31,602 nucleotides of DNA, from the NCBI GenBank assembly GCA_027575765.1, contig JANBPT010000542.1:1-31602 (forward strand). Direction: 5' to 3'. Below are positions 1-10,988 of the stretch, piece by piece. The stretch comes from Tieghemiomyces parasiticus (Eukaryota > Kickxellomycota > Dimargaritomycetes > Dimargaritales > Dimargaritaceae). Under the pieces are notes generated by a model. The model saw only the letters and a list, made by a program, of their open reading frames with translations, was not told the origin of the DNA and did no database searches. Made by a program: the position numbers and the translations under genes. Every line of letters starts with the position of its first letter. Within the stretch, counting starts at the first letter, position 1.

Positions 1-2503
1 TAGCATTGAACTGCCTCTGTCTTTGATCTGAACAACCCAGCCTACGTGCACAAGGGTATGTCTACAATAGTATTGCAACATGAATAAATAGCAGGCCAGT
101 TTCCTCTTCTTGGAATGGCAGTTGGCCTTTTACCTTTATTCTCATTGTCACCTTACCAGACGTCTGATTCCAAAACTAGTTACCCCTAACCCTTGTCTCC
201 ATATTACAATTGTGTGATCAGGGAACCTCTACTAGGACCTAGCAAACCCTTTAATGCTCCAACTCATGATCATGGTGGGATACCTATAGTCTGCCAATCT
301 TTTACAGGCTAACACATTTTCTTATATTCTATAATATCATCTACACCATTAGCATTGATCCAACAAACTCCTATTATTCTATGATCACCTCCGACTTTCT
401 ATACCTTTAGTAACCATCAAGTTTTCTCTTTACATACACATATTTTCCTCTTGTTACCAATGCTACCATCCTTATAAAAGGACACCCATTTGGCACTTCA
501 CAATACAACAACAAGTATTCACTGATTTCCTCTTCATAGTATCCATTGAGACTTCTTAAACCCTGATACACCATCTGTGCTGATATTAGGCTCAAGTCCA
601 ATATCATACCCCAAAGGCTATTCTACTATCACAGAATTTATGGTTCTGAAATAGCAAACTTGGCCTTTACCCTGGGATAATCAAATGTGGTGGTTCCCAA
701 TCACTGCACATACTACCATCACAATAACCAATGTATTTTATAGAAAATATATAGAACATTGAATTAAAAGGTGGACTAAGGGTAAAAGCATGAAGTCATG
801 GAAAGGGCCAATTGTATGGATGTAAAATAGACCTCAATCCACTAGGCTTAGTGTTATTTGTATATCTGTGATTGAGGGTACCAGCTGAGGGCATGGTATT
901 GCAGTATGGTGCCCATAAATGGGGGCTGGCACCAACTGGACAAGCAGACAAGCAGTGAGGGTTTATTGAGGTGAAGAAGTTATGGGGCCACCCCAAGATG
1001 GCTAATGCTACACTGTGTTAGGTGGAGCTTTAATGAAGACAAACTCTCCTATGGGGAGCCAACAAGGCCAAACAATTACAAGGTATAGAATACTAGGAGA
1101 CATGTGGTAGAGGAGGGCACAGGACACCGTGAAGACAAATGAAAGTAGAGATAATGAAAGCAAATGGATGCTGAAGAGAGAGAGAGGTTGGGGTCTTCCC
1201 TGACCCCTTTTCTAGGTCTTCTGGATAATGTTGTGGTCTATCCTGGCCGGGTTGGCCTGAATACTGGTGTCACAACAGTTGGGGACAGGGGGTGACCTTC
1301 AGGAGGTCGGTTCATTTGGACCGCCTCCTGAGTCCCGCTGCCACAACACATTACCCAACAATACAAGGAAGTAGATGACAAAAACGAAGACCAAGTTCAT
1401 CAAGGCGGACTTGGTGGTTCATGTAGCAAGGCTGGGCTGCAAGGGTTTGTAGTTTTGGAAGAGGTTCTGGGAGGCCAAAGGTTTCTTGGGTTCGTGGGAG
1501 TAGTATTGTAACCAAAGAGCCCCCCCAGGAAGCCTCCCAGTCAAAGAAAGTCGCCTCCCTTCAGGACCTGTCTTCCTGATGGAATGTGCCAACTTCCATC
1601 ACCAATTACCCTTATCCTTTGAGAACCAGGAAGGCGGCGGCCTTCAGACTTTGAAGGTGAACTCGACTTAACTTGGATCCTAACCCTCACGGAAAAAGTC
1701 CCCAACCCAAGTGCCTCAAGTTACACCAATCGGTTCCGCTTCATCGCTTGAACCACATTAATTTAAAGACGGCGAATTGGCCATAAACGATGGATTCGTC
1801 AAGTGTATATTAAATACTGTTTCTTTATTTCTAACTGGTCTGCTCACCTACGACCCGCCCTCAGTCTTTTTCTAGTTGCTCCTCCCCTCGGGCTACACAC
1901 CCCGTCACAGTATGAGTTCGTGAGGAGAGGTATGGAAGGATCCTGCAAGTCGGGAAGCCGGTTGCGGAGTGGTATGCTGGTGTAGGGGACACTTTGGGTG
2001 ACGTAGGCATGCGCTAGCCTAGTGTGGTTTTTTGGGCACCACATTCATATTGCTTCTTTTTAGGTGTTCATCTCCCGAAAACAATTCGCACTAAGGCATT
2101 TAATTGTCTCTGGTTGACAATTGTTGTATTTTCAGGTTCGATATCATAGTTGTTTTGTGGGGGGTATGCTTTTTATATGATTTATTGTGTCAGATACATG
2201 AGCTCCACCTAATGAACGGCGGCTGGGAAACTGACAAACATTGGGTTTTGAAACTCAATTGCAACTCTCGGCGTTTATAATTCCGAACGAAGGTAAGGGC
2301 AAGATACTTGGTAACACAGTAGCCAACCGGATGAGGCTTGCAGAAATTACAATATATAGGGGAAAAAAGGAACAAATATGTTAACCAGGCAAGGGCCAAG
2401 GGTAATAATAGTGGCAGTAGAGATGGTAGTTGAGGGGCCAGCGCCCAGGGCGCGTATCGTTACAGGGGAAGGGAGACAACAACAGAAATCGGGTTCAGGA
2501 CTA
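1..2503. other. Intergenic, AT-richer region without a supported gene
   Basis: No reading frame here resembles a protein family I recognise; the longest open frames are about 60-70 codons and have no shared domain or splice structure. The first ~1.2 kb is visibly richer in A and T than the rest of the window. A minus-strand reading of about 650-1350 has some long-terminal-repeat flavour (an AATAAA-like site, a TGTTGTGG start), but no second copy and no retroelement protein is visible. One 120-bp hairpin element is listed separately. The last few hundred bases are the 3' flank of the palmitoyltransferase gene that ends at 2504. Confidence 0.5.
1229..1348. repeat. 120-bp hairpin element with 8-bp terminal inverted repeats
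   Basis: The segment begins TGTTGTGG (1229-1236) and ends with its exact reverse complement CCACAACA (1341-1348). Inside it is a second inverted repeat: CAGGAGGTCGG in the middle is mirrored shortly after by CCGCCTCCTG, separated by about ten bases, so the inner part can fold into a hairpin. This resembles a miniature inverted-repeat element, but no clear target-site duplication flanks it and no second copy occurs in the window. The TIR match is seen directly; the mobile-element reading is inference. A transcribed hairpin or chance palindrome is possible. Confidence 0.3.
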
Positions 2504-4891
2504 TTAGATAACGACGGGCCACTGGTGGGAGGTCGTATGCCGGGCGCGGTCCGACGGGGTTCGGACTGGGCGAGTTGGGACTGGGGTCGAGGTGTGGCGC
2601 TGGCGGTGGTCCTTATCGAGCGCGTGGAGCTCATAGTCCGCGGCAATTGGTTCAGCAGGCGCTTCAGGATGAGGTGAGCGGGTATGTAAGGTAGCGTTGA
2701 GCGACGCGTTGGAACCTTCAGTGGAGGGTGCGGCGGCGGCAGGATGGAAGAGGTGGAAACTGAGGGAATGCGAAGGGAGGGATGGTAGGTGCGGCGGGAC
2801 ACTTCCGTTAAGGGGGTCGTGGCCCGTCGAAGTGGACGGCGACAGTGAAGACTGGGAGGTGTAGTAGGAACTGACGCCGGAGGCAGGGTTTGGGTGCACA
2901 GCGTATTTAGCCGTTGTGGTGGCGGTGAAGGATGGCCGGTCCTGCTGCGGTGGGAGGACTGGAGACGGGTCGATTTGAGGGGGCAAAGAAGCGAAGGGAG
3001 AACCGGGAGAGTCGCTGGAAATCAGGTCTTGGCTGGACGAGGCGTGGTGATTGATTCGCGTGGCCACTGAACCGTTGTGCGACCGAATAGAATGGTCGCT
3101 GGGGGTTTGGTGCAACCGCGGGTGGTCGTTAAAAGCGACGGATTCCGGGCCGGTAGCGCTCAAAGGGTCGAGCGCCGCGCCCAAGCGGTATTGAGCGGCC
3201 AGGCCGCCCGGCCCGGGCCGAGAAATTCGGTGCCAGGGGACGTGGTTAACCGGGGGCGAGTGAATAGACGGGCGCGGGGACATGATGGCGCCTAGACCAG
3301 CGGACTGCGAGAGCTGGCCGGACGTCGAAGTCGAATCGGCCGTCGCGGGACGCGCTCCATCAGCAGCGCCACCTGCTCCATGGTTACCCGGTAATTCGGC
3401 CGGATCGACGTACTCCCGCCAGTTGACGGGCGGTTCCGGGCGGGGGCGACACAGGACGTAGCAAAAGTTACTGAGACACGACGCTTTGACACCGAACGGA
3501 CTGGTGTACCGACGGCGGCCGGCCGAGTAAGAAGACTTGATTTGCTCGTGGGTGGTCAAGTTGCGCGACATGAGGTAAATGTGGTAGGCGGTGAGGCCGC
3601 CAACAGACCAGAAGAATACAAAGCTGTAAATGATGAGGACAAGGGATACCGGGGACCGACCCAGGCTGCTACCGAAAGTGTAGGGTTGTCCTTCGTCGTC
3701 GAGTTCGTCACGCACGAGGGGCTTGAGAAGATTCCACAGCGCGAAACTAAAAACGTAGGCACAGAGGGCGGTGCATGAGGCAACAAAGATAAAGAAGTAG
3801 CGATAGTTGCGCCGGCCTACACAGTTGTTGAGCCATGCGCAGTGGTGGTCCTCGTTCTCCACGCACACGTTGCACTGGCGGCAGTGCGACGCCCGCGGCG
3901 GCCGGTAAATGTGGCACGTGTCGCAGTACTTGAGGCGGATCGCGACCCCGTGAATAAGGACCTGCTTGGTGGTGCTGTGGTTGTAGGCGAAATTCGGGTC
4001 GGCGCTGACAAAGTTGGGGTGCAGGGCGGGTGGTGTTTGGAGGTTGGGGAACGACATGGACCGACTCCCGGTCGTCGACCCGACTCCTGTCGCGGCGTTC
4101 GTTAGACCGGGCTCGCCAGCCGTCACGTAGCTCATCGGGTCGTGGTGTAGGTCCGGCGGAAGGATCCCCGGGTCGGTCCATGCGGCGCAAATCATATTAC
4201 TAAAGACCAGGAGCGTGAGGTACCCAAACAGTATGACCCACACCGGGCTCACCTCGTGCCAGATGAAGGGACATTCAAATACGCAGAATAGGACCACCGG
4301 GGCCGCGATGAGTCCCACCGCCATCACGAACGGCGTCCACGTTCGACTAGTGACAAGGCGGCCGCCGAGAAAGACGTGAACACGGCGGTCACCTTTGATT
4401 TTGTACCGCCGGCGGTAATGTGCGGGCCGAACATGGACCGTCGTGGCTGACGGCACGGGCCCCGCCGCGCCCATCCGGTCGAGACCCAGGCCAGGTGCAA
4501 CCCGGGCCGAGTGACGGTTTGTAGCTGTCGTCGTCGGTGGCGGTGGTGGTGGTTGGCACGATGAATGGGGTGGGTGTGCCGGGCCTTCACCGTTCGCGCG
4601 CGACCCTGGCGGCCGAGAGGTTGCCGACACGGTTGTCATGGAGAGCCGATCCGCCTCGGCGGGATCCATAGCGAGGGCCTGAAAAATCGACCGGCTGGCG
4701 TTGGCCGTATTGAGGGCCGGTGGCGAAGGCAGTTGCTGGGGCCGTGGGGGTAACGGGGAGACGTCCGGTGACGTTGGGGTCAGTAGTAAAGGCTCGAGGG
4801 CGGCTGCAGGTCGGAGGGACCGCGTTCGAGAGGGTATTGAGAGTCGGAGGTGGGCCTCATCCGGACCAGTCACTTCGTCGGAGAAGCGCAT
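2504..4891 (-). CDS. ERF2: DHHC palmitoyltransferase, Erf2-like
   Basis: Protein S-acyltransferase that attaches palmitate to cysteines of membrane-associated substrates; Erf2 in yeasts acts at the ER/Golgi on Ras-type GTPases. The 795-residue frame has no intron. About 160 low-complexity residues rich in Ser, Pro and Ala come first. Then come membrane segments near residues 184-203 and 213-234, the DPG motif (in WTDPGILPP), the Cys-rich zinc-binding domain (CDTCHIYRPPRASHC..CNVC), the catalytic DHHC at 348-351, two more membrane segments, and a TTxE motif as TTHE. This order is the family hallmark. The C-terminal ~300 residues are Ser/Pro-rich and look disordered; the family is usually 350-450 residues, so both tails are unusually long. 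The start at 4891 is the first Met of the open frame; a Met nearer the first membrane segment could be the real start. A partner such as Erf4 is not in the window. The DHHC assignment is firm, the Erf2 subfamily likely. Confidence 0.9.
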   Translation of the reverse strand: MRFSDEVTGPDEAHLRLSIPSRTRSLRPAAALEPLLLTPTSPDVSPLPPRPQQLPSPPALNTANASRSIFQALAMDPAEADRLSMTTVSATSRPPGSRANGEGPAHPPHSSCQPPPPPPTTTATNRHSARVAPGLGLDRMGAAGPVPSATTVHVRPAHYRRRYKIKGDRRVHVFLGGRLVTSRTWTPFVMAVGLIAAPVVLFCVFECPFIWHEVSPVWVILFGYLTLLVFSNMICAAWTDPGILPPDLHHDPMSYVTAGEPGLTNAATGVGSTTGSRSMSFPNLQTPPALHPNFVSADPNFAYNHSTTKQVLIHGVAIRLKYCDTCHIYRPPRASHCRQCNVCVENEDHHCAWLNNCVGRRNYRYFFIFVASCTALCAYVFSFALWNLLKPLVRDELDDEGQPYTFGSSLGRSPVSLVLIIYSFVFFWSVGGLTAYHIYLMSRNLTTHEQIKSSYSAGRRRYTSPFGVKASCLSNFCYVLCRPRPEPPVNWREYVDPAELPGNHGAGGAADGARPATADSTSTSGQLSQSAGLGAIMSPRPSIHSPPVNHVPWHRISRPGPGGLAAQYRLGAALDPLSATGPESVAFNDHPRLHQTPSDHSIRSHNGSVATRINHHASSSQDLISSDSPGSPFASLPPQIDPSPVLPPQQDRPSFTATTTAKYAVHPNPASGVSSYYTSQSSLSPSTSTGHDPLNGSVPPHLPSLPSHSLSFHLFHPAAAAPSTEGSNASLNATLHTRSPHPEAPAEPIAADYELHALDKDHRQRHTSTPVPTRPVRTPSDRARHTTSHQWPVVI

Positions 4892-6635
4892 GAGCCTCTG
4901 CGCTGAGCCTCAGGGAAAGAGACGCGGGGGGAGTGGAGTCGGTGAGAGAAGCAAATGGGACAGAAGCGACGCGGGCGAGTACGGCGAGGAAAACGAGGGA
5001 GAATGTGGCTGGACCGTAAGGGCCTAGGAAGCGTAGGTAAGGTTCGGCGTCGGGACGCGTAGGTGGAAATGGAATCGCGGCCGTGTTGACGACGGAGAAA
5101 ATAGCCAGAAGGCCAGTAAGGAGAGCCGTTCTGGTGGCGACTGACGGCCCGTGATGTTCTCTCTACATGAAGAGAAAAGCGGGGGAGGGGAGGCTGCTTG
5201 ATTACTGACTGTGGAATCAGCCGCTCAGTGTCGGAATGCAGAGTGCACCCAGGCCCTCCAGCCTGCTGGCTTTTGCACGCCTAGGGGCTACCTTTACCCC
5301 CCACAATACGCTTTGGGATCCCCGGCCTGTACCCACCGACACCCGCGCCTACCTGTTATGGTGGCTTTTTCTCAATCTATTTGTATTCATTGGCACGTCG
5401 TCTAGCGCACTTGTCTCCACCTGTTGCCCATTGTAACGTTGGGTACCTCTTCCATTCAATCCATCAAGTGAAGGTCCAGATAGTAGGCAGGGACATGGCA
5501 CATTGGTCTTTGGGGAGGGTCAGATAATGTGGACACTCGCGTAATGCATCCGGGGGCTATATCCACTCCTCGCGGTAGCCACTAGGCGGAGACCCAGGAC
5601 AGACAGTGGGCGAGGTCAGCCGTACCAAGTCTACCAGCTTGGGTAGGACAGGCGCATCTGGATCTGTCCAAACGGCCTGGAGAGGGTTGCACGGCCCTGG
5701 TTATATGAAGCCTCCCCACGGAATTACCAGGGCTGTCGCAGGACTGGGCGGCGGAGGACGGACTGGTCAATGAAGCACGGCTGAGGTGCCATTCAGGTTT
5801 ACTCCGGCGCTCTACGGAGGATACATGGTTAGACTCCTCGAAATCCCGGAAAGCGGGCTCCCGAATAGGCACCTGGGCCTTCAGTGCCCGCTAGCCTAGG
5901 CTTTGTGATATTGCTGCCTCAATTCTCTTCATAAGGCGTGCTAAAGCGAATGATGTTCTAGGTTGCAGCAGGGATGGCCACAGTGACCATTCAAATAGCA
6001 CACCCCCCACTCCAATATCGCACATTGCTGACTGTACATCCGTAAACACCGTCACATGGAGCCTAAGCGTGCTGATACCAGGGAGACAAGGCCCAGTACA
6101 TGGTGAGTGTCTTGATCCCCCCCTTCTTCTCTCCCCTTTTGTCATTGAGTTCAAGCTAGTAAACAGATTTCCCCAGCCAATACATAGATGCTCTCTGGGA
6201 ATAGGCGACTTGTAAGCTACCAGCCAGGCCTACTCGCGCATCATCTGCAGGAGCCCCATGCTGGCAGTGGCGTAAATCGGCAGTGTACTGTGAAGACTAG
6301 GTGGATGATGAAAGGGGGGGGAGCCCCTCCCCCCTTCTGCCATACACAAGCCAGGCTCAGGGTCAGCCGCTAGTACCGTCCCGCCATCATTCAACGGTCA
6401 CTCACACCTGCCTCGCCACCAGTTCACTGACGCCGGGTAGTTGTGGCCCTGAGGACATCCAGCCACTACGGCAGACCCTAGGAGTCCAAGCGGCAGCTGG
6501 TTGCAGTGTCACGGCCTGCAGTAGAGCGGGGAAGACCATGGCATTTAGATTCAAGCTAGTGGCCAAACTACGTGTTTAGCTTTCGACTCCGACTAGCATT
6601 CCGCAACTTCTTGGTACCCATTTAACCGACGTGAC
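4892..6635. other. Intergenic region between ERF2 and the APC16-like gene
   Basis: The first ~330 bases are the purine-rich (plus strand) upstream flank of the minus-strand palmitoyltransferase and probably hold its promoter and leader. Apart from the doubtful small ORF at 5236-5436, the frames are short and unrecognised. A minus-strand frame at 5891-6154 contains a stretch (TVFTDVQSAMCDIGVGGVLF) faintly like the first strand of a retroelement RNase H domain, but I see no neighbouring reverse transcriptase and do not annotate it. Confidence 0.45.
5236..5436 (+). CDS. Possible small membrane protein, unknown
   Basis: I do not recognise this 66-codon frame. It starts with ATG at 5236, uses mostly C- or G-ending codons like the confirmed genes, and carries one convincing hydrophobic segment at residues 39-59 (YLLWWLFLNLFVFIG followed by Thr and Ser), preceded by a polar, Pro-rich N-terminus (TLWDPRPVPTDTR). 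It ends in a TAA at 5434-5436. It lies 345 bp upstream of, and divergent to, the palmitoyltransferase start. It could be a genuine single-pass membrane peptide, an exon of a longer gene, or chance. Only the frame, its codon use and its hydrophobicity support it. Confidence 0.2.
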   Translation: MQSAPRPSSLLAFARLGATFTPHNTLWDPRPVPTDTRAYLLWWLFLNLFVFIGTSSSALVSTCCPL

Positions 6636-7132
6636 ATGGATCTCTCCCCCGCCGAACCCAGTCTCGAAGGTAACTTCATCAAATGCATCTATTCCACCCA
6701 CGGTCTTCACCTTAGCGACTCTGCTGTTCCACTCTACTCACTCGGCTGTGCCTTTCTACACACCCGCCCCCCTCCGTCCCTTTACAGACTTACTAGCGCA
6801 AGAAGAGGCGCTCGCCGAAGGCAGCCTCTCGGCTGGGCTCCATACCTCGCCACCGCTGCCGCTGCACCGACCCAGCGTGCGGCCCCTCTCAAGCCTACCT
6901 ACTATCCCCAAAGAAGACATGCAGGGTAAGCCAGGATCCTTAGATACTCCCTATTAAGTTGGTAACCCCCCCCACAACGATTGATTATGTAATCTCACCA
7001 CCGTTAGATTGTATACCACTGTATTTGATATTAATTACCGCAGATATATTCCAACATCTGGACCGGATCGTAGCAAAACTCGACAAGGACCGCTGGCGCT
7101 TCGACATTCAAGCCGACATGGTCCTCTTCTAG
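6636..7132 (+). CDS. Small three-exon protein with an APC16-like C-terminus
   Basis: Exons 6636-6669, 6788-6925 and 7044-7132 join with consistent phases (1 and 1) and canonical sites (GTAACT..ACAG, GTAAGC..GCAG) into 86 residues ending TAG. An acidic start is followed by a Pro/Ser/Leu-rich middle and a C-terminal amphipathic helix (58-86) reading DIFQHLDRIVAKLDKDRWRF and then a short hydrophobic tail. From memory, animal APC16 (ANAPC16) ends with the same pattern: a helix with L..hV..L..D.WRF and then a Leu/Phe-rich end. APC16 is a small structural subunit of the anaphase-promoting complex, contacting APC3 and APC7. The pattern match is short, so the assignment is tentative; that the three exons form a real gene is better supported, by the clean splicing. 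It converges on DPH2, whose stop lies 88 bp downstream. Confidence 0.5.
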
Positions 7133-7220
7133 CCCTTCTCCCGGTCCCGCTTGCCTGGCTCGTTCGTCATCGCTCCCCCATTGGGGATGATACGTGGACC
7201 CCCTCCCGCGCCCACATGAA

Positions 7221-10200
7221 CTAGAGCTCCTTTTCGTTGGCGTAACCCCGGGCGATACCGCGACGGCCCTCCTCTACCACCGCTGCCTCCGTCTCACCGA
7301 GTTTCTGCTCCAACCCCTGGAACGACCGTTGCAACAGGTACTCGCCAGCGGCGCTCCCCATCACGGTTGATACATCGGTATTGGCGTTGCGAAGGGTGAG
7401 GCTGCCCACCCCGGTGTCCAGATCACTGGTATCTGTTGAGATTGGAAACGGGACAGGTGTGGCAGTCGAAAAACAGCTCATAATATTAGTGTCAGTGGGA
7501 AGCTCACGACCAGATAATTTCAAAATGCATCGGATTCAGTGGAGATTGTACTTACCTAGCTGCACGGGATGGTAGCGACGATTCTGCTTGAATTGGCCCG
7601 TGACGAGTGAAAAATGTGGCGAGTCGTCGTCGTCGGTCTCCTCACCGGCGGTCAGCCTAGAATCTGCCGGTGTAGACCCATCCGCGGCGGGCGACGTTTC
7701 AAATTCTGTATAGTAGATGGTCGGAGGCACCGCACAGATCGTGTACAAGCCGTCAATAAACAAAAATCCTCTCGGGTTGCCACGACTCGGATTAGGATAG
7801 GTACCTTTAAAGGACCCCAACCCCTATCTCCCCACGAATAGAGCCGAAAGAAGCTTACTTACCGGTTAGCAACTGATCAAAGTCCGTGATATACTTGCCC
7901 GTCCATTCAAGATCGCTGCGGTGAAGACAAATCAGTAGAAAGATGTGGGGCAAGGTTAATATGGTGAATACGGCAGGTGGTGCCCACGGATAAGTTCCGT
8001 CGTGGGCATATTAAGGCTATGGCAAGGAGTCTGTCCAGTATAATAGGGCTTACCTGCGGAGGGAGAGTTCAAGCTCGTAAGGGGTCACGATCGGCCGATA
8101 GAATTCCTAGGGGTTACATGATGCGGTAGTTGTGTTGCGACGGGTTAACGGCGCGATCAAGTTTGGGGTGTGAAGTGACCCCCCCCAGGCCCCCATAAAT
8201 ACGATAGCCTGTGGGCCCGCCCGCCTGGTACAGGTCTTACCTTTGAATCGATCAGGCTATTCTCCGGGCAGGCGACCAGCACGAACGCGTCGATTTCCAT
8301 GAAATTGGCCATCTTGGCCACGTTGATCTTGCCCATGACAAACTGGTAGTATTTTTTACCGGCCTGGCGAATCTGCAGTTTGATATGTGCAATCACATCC
8401 ATATAATGGGCTGAAAAATCAAGTAAAGTTGTGAATGGACAGATAGGCATTGGTGGATATTGTCGTATGAGATTGTGCTATGGGCTTCTATCACTGGTGG
8501 GTAAACAATGGGGGCATAAAGTATGCCACCGGGGGCGGCGGCGAGCGGCCAAACTTACCGACACCAAGGGTTCCGGCTACGATGCCAATCACGTCGGCGT
8601 CCTTGGCTTTCTGGAGCATAAAATATCTGACGGCCCGGGGAAATCAGTTCGACGACAAAAATAATCAGCTTTAAACCTAGGTGTTGGTTAAGGCGGTATA
8701 GGAGCCGGTGCGTTACATGTCAGTATGTAAGCCCCGTACTCTCTGGTTGGCATGGCCCCAGCTAATTAGTAACGTTGCTTACCTTTTCATCAAATTCTTG
8801 CTGTTTCGGGGGGTTTGCTCGGTGATCCGGTCAGTTTTAGGGTCGTAGTTATAGATCTGGTAATAAATGAGGGTGCGGGATGGATGGGATAAGGGTGAGA
8901 TGCAGTGCTTCCAGCGGTTAAAATGGGGTCGCCCGGCGTAACGCCATGTATGCGGATTGCAAAGACTAAGTGGGTAGGGTCCTGGTATAAACTTACCGAA
9001 CACTGGTTATGCGTGAGTGCCAGGTTGGACAGGGCTAACGAATCGGCACCAATGTAAAAGATGGAATAGTCTTCCAATTTAGCGTTGTCGGGTAGGGTGT
9101 AGCTACGGCCGTAACGCTGATTACCGGAGGCGGGAGTTCTGCTGGATGATCGACAGTCGCAGCTGGCATTAGGAGGGGTCTTTTCCGTGGCTGAAGTCGC
9201 CTTGAAATCGGTTGGAAGAGTCTCGGAAACCAGGGCTGGAGCTGACGGCTGTTCCGAGGCTACATGAAGAGCCTCGGTCGGAACTTGGGCCACCACTAGT
9301 TTCTCGTAGCCTAGCTTCTCAGCTAGATTTGTGGACACCTCCGCTGTTCCAGTCGACATGGAGGAGGAAAAAAAAGGAGGATTATAGAAGGTATCGATAG
9401 GTTAGATGCGGGCCAGTGTAAAGTGTTTCGGCCAAGAAACTGACGCGACTGGTACACGTTAAACCTCCTCCCCACCAGCAACTGGATACTGACCGATGAG
9501 ATGATGATAGCCGACATCGTACATTAGGAGTACGGGCGCCGATGCCGAATCGGGAAATTGAGTCTGGAAAGCCGCACAAATCCGGTCCACCTCAGCCGGC
9601 AGTTTTCCGAAAACGTACAACACGGGAATACGGGATGGACTGGTCCCGTGTAATACAAGTAGATAAATTACATGGGTACCCCGGGTAGTTGTAGTGTCAG
9701 TGGGAAGGATGTGGTAGAGAATCAGGTTAGCAACGAATAGTACCTTACGCGATACCAAGTACTTCCTGAGTCCAGGTAGCATGGATTTTTTTATACATTT
9801 CAACATTTCCTGATTGACTACTTACGCGCTGAGGCAGGAGTGGCCGTAGTGAATGATCAGGTCAGCCTGGGCATGCTCGGCTGCCACTTCGTCGATACAG
9901 CAGCTGAGTAGTGGATGGCCAGGCACGTAAAAAAAACCAAATAGGATGACCGTGAATTAGCCAGGCAGTGTTGCTGTGTTGTTGTTTTGGGTCGGTCGGT
10001 ATGTCCGGAATTCAAGAACCACTGGCTCGATCCTTGCGAACATATCCTAATCTCATGACCTAAAATAATAGCACATGCGGCCCAGGATATTTACCTGCCA
10101 TAGGAAGTGTCAGCGAGGATAAATATTTCGGCACCCTCGCAGTGCTTGACAAGTTCCTGGTAGACGAACGACGCATCGGATAGCATGAGATCGGGGAATT

Positions 10201-10532
10201 GCAACGCAACCTGTCGGAGAAAAGGAGCGTGGGCTCGAGAAAATGGGAAGATAGGGAAGGAGTAAGGCGCTTAGTCTCCAGCTAATTGTGGCGTACATGG
10301 TAATCCAGTAGGCTGTTACTCTTTATCAAGTGCCGTTGCGACAGGGACGTACCTTTTGGAAACGCTCGGACTGTGCGCGTAGGGTGGCAATGGTATGACC
10401 AATTTCGTAAAAGTCGTAGTACTCGTCACGGGTTGTGGCAAACTTGCGAGTCGGTTCGGCAACCTGGCGCTCGATAGCGTCAGCACCCGTGTTGGCCATG
10501 GGGGCCGAGGTGGTGACGGATTCGGATGCCAT
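7221..10532 (-). CDS. DPH2: Diphthamide biosynthesis protein 2 (Dph2)
   Basis: Subunit of the Dph1-Dph2 radical-SAM enzyme that transfers the 3-amino-3-carboxypropyl group to a histidine of elongation factor 2, first step of diphthamide synthesis, in the cytosol. Twelve exons: 10353-10532, 10095-10210, 9826-9903, 9494-9639, 8997-9343, 8783-8856, 8559-8626, 8241-8410, 8054-8106, 7863-7915, 7556-7705, 7221-7432; all phases agree and give 548 residues (family about 490-535). Hallmarks: [43 protein letters not shown] with Cys100-Cys101, [29 protein letters not shown] then VACPENS with Cys384, [10 protein letters not shown] and the C-terminal GRRGIARGY. The three cysteines match iron-sulphur cluster positions in the family. 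The first acceptor of exon 11 is a choice: 7705 has a better pyrimidine tract than one 35 bases downstream in the same frame. A Ser/Thr-rich insert lies in exon 5. It is divergent from VMA12 across 456 bp. Confidence 0.93.
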
Positions 10533-10988
10533 GGCTATCAGTACGAATTGGCGTGAAGAGGAGGAAGAGAGTCGGGTGCGGCGAGGAAGGGAGCAGCGTG
10601 GGTAGAAAACGGGGGAGGCCAGGAAGTGGTCTCAATGTCGAAAATGCGCTGGAGGTGGCATCAACCTATCGGGCGAATCGAGCACTTCACCCGAACCTCG
10701 GAATTCGTTGGACTCTGCCGTGCTTCAAGAGCCCACATCTTTTTTTTATTTTTTGTCGGGGGTTTTATACTGGGCCCACTCGAGCCCTCCTTACACTCAC
10801 CTGACTTGGCCCTTCTCTGCAAAGGGGCGCACCCTGTCATACCCAACGCTGCTGTATTCCAAAACTGCCGCAACATGTAGGCTTCTTTGTTCCGACAATT
10901 TAAATGACCTGTCGCTCGCCCTCCTTACGACTTTGCCTGGACCCTACTATTCCACTCACACTACCCATCCCAGCCAGCAGGTCCCGCT
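10533..10988. promoter_or_regulatory. Shared intergenic region of DPH2 and VMA12
   Basis: 456 bases separate the divergent start codons of the Dph2 and Vma12-like genes, so both promoters must lie here or in adjoining leaders. The right half is rich in pyrimidines on the plus strand, as expected for the leader of the plus-strand gene, and holds a run of T at about 10740-10750. No specific factor site can be named. Confidence 0.4.

Noticed and set aside
650..1350. LTR-like look on the minus strand
   Set aside because: AATAAA-like sites and a TG start occur, but there is no paired repeat, convincing primer-binding site or retroelement protein in the window.
5891..6154. Minus frame with an RNase H-like FTDVQ..GVGGVLF stretch
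   Set aside because: The match is a handful of residues, without catalytic acid pattern or neighbouring reverse transcriptase.
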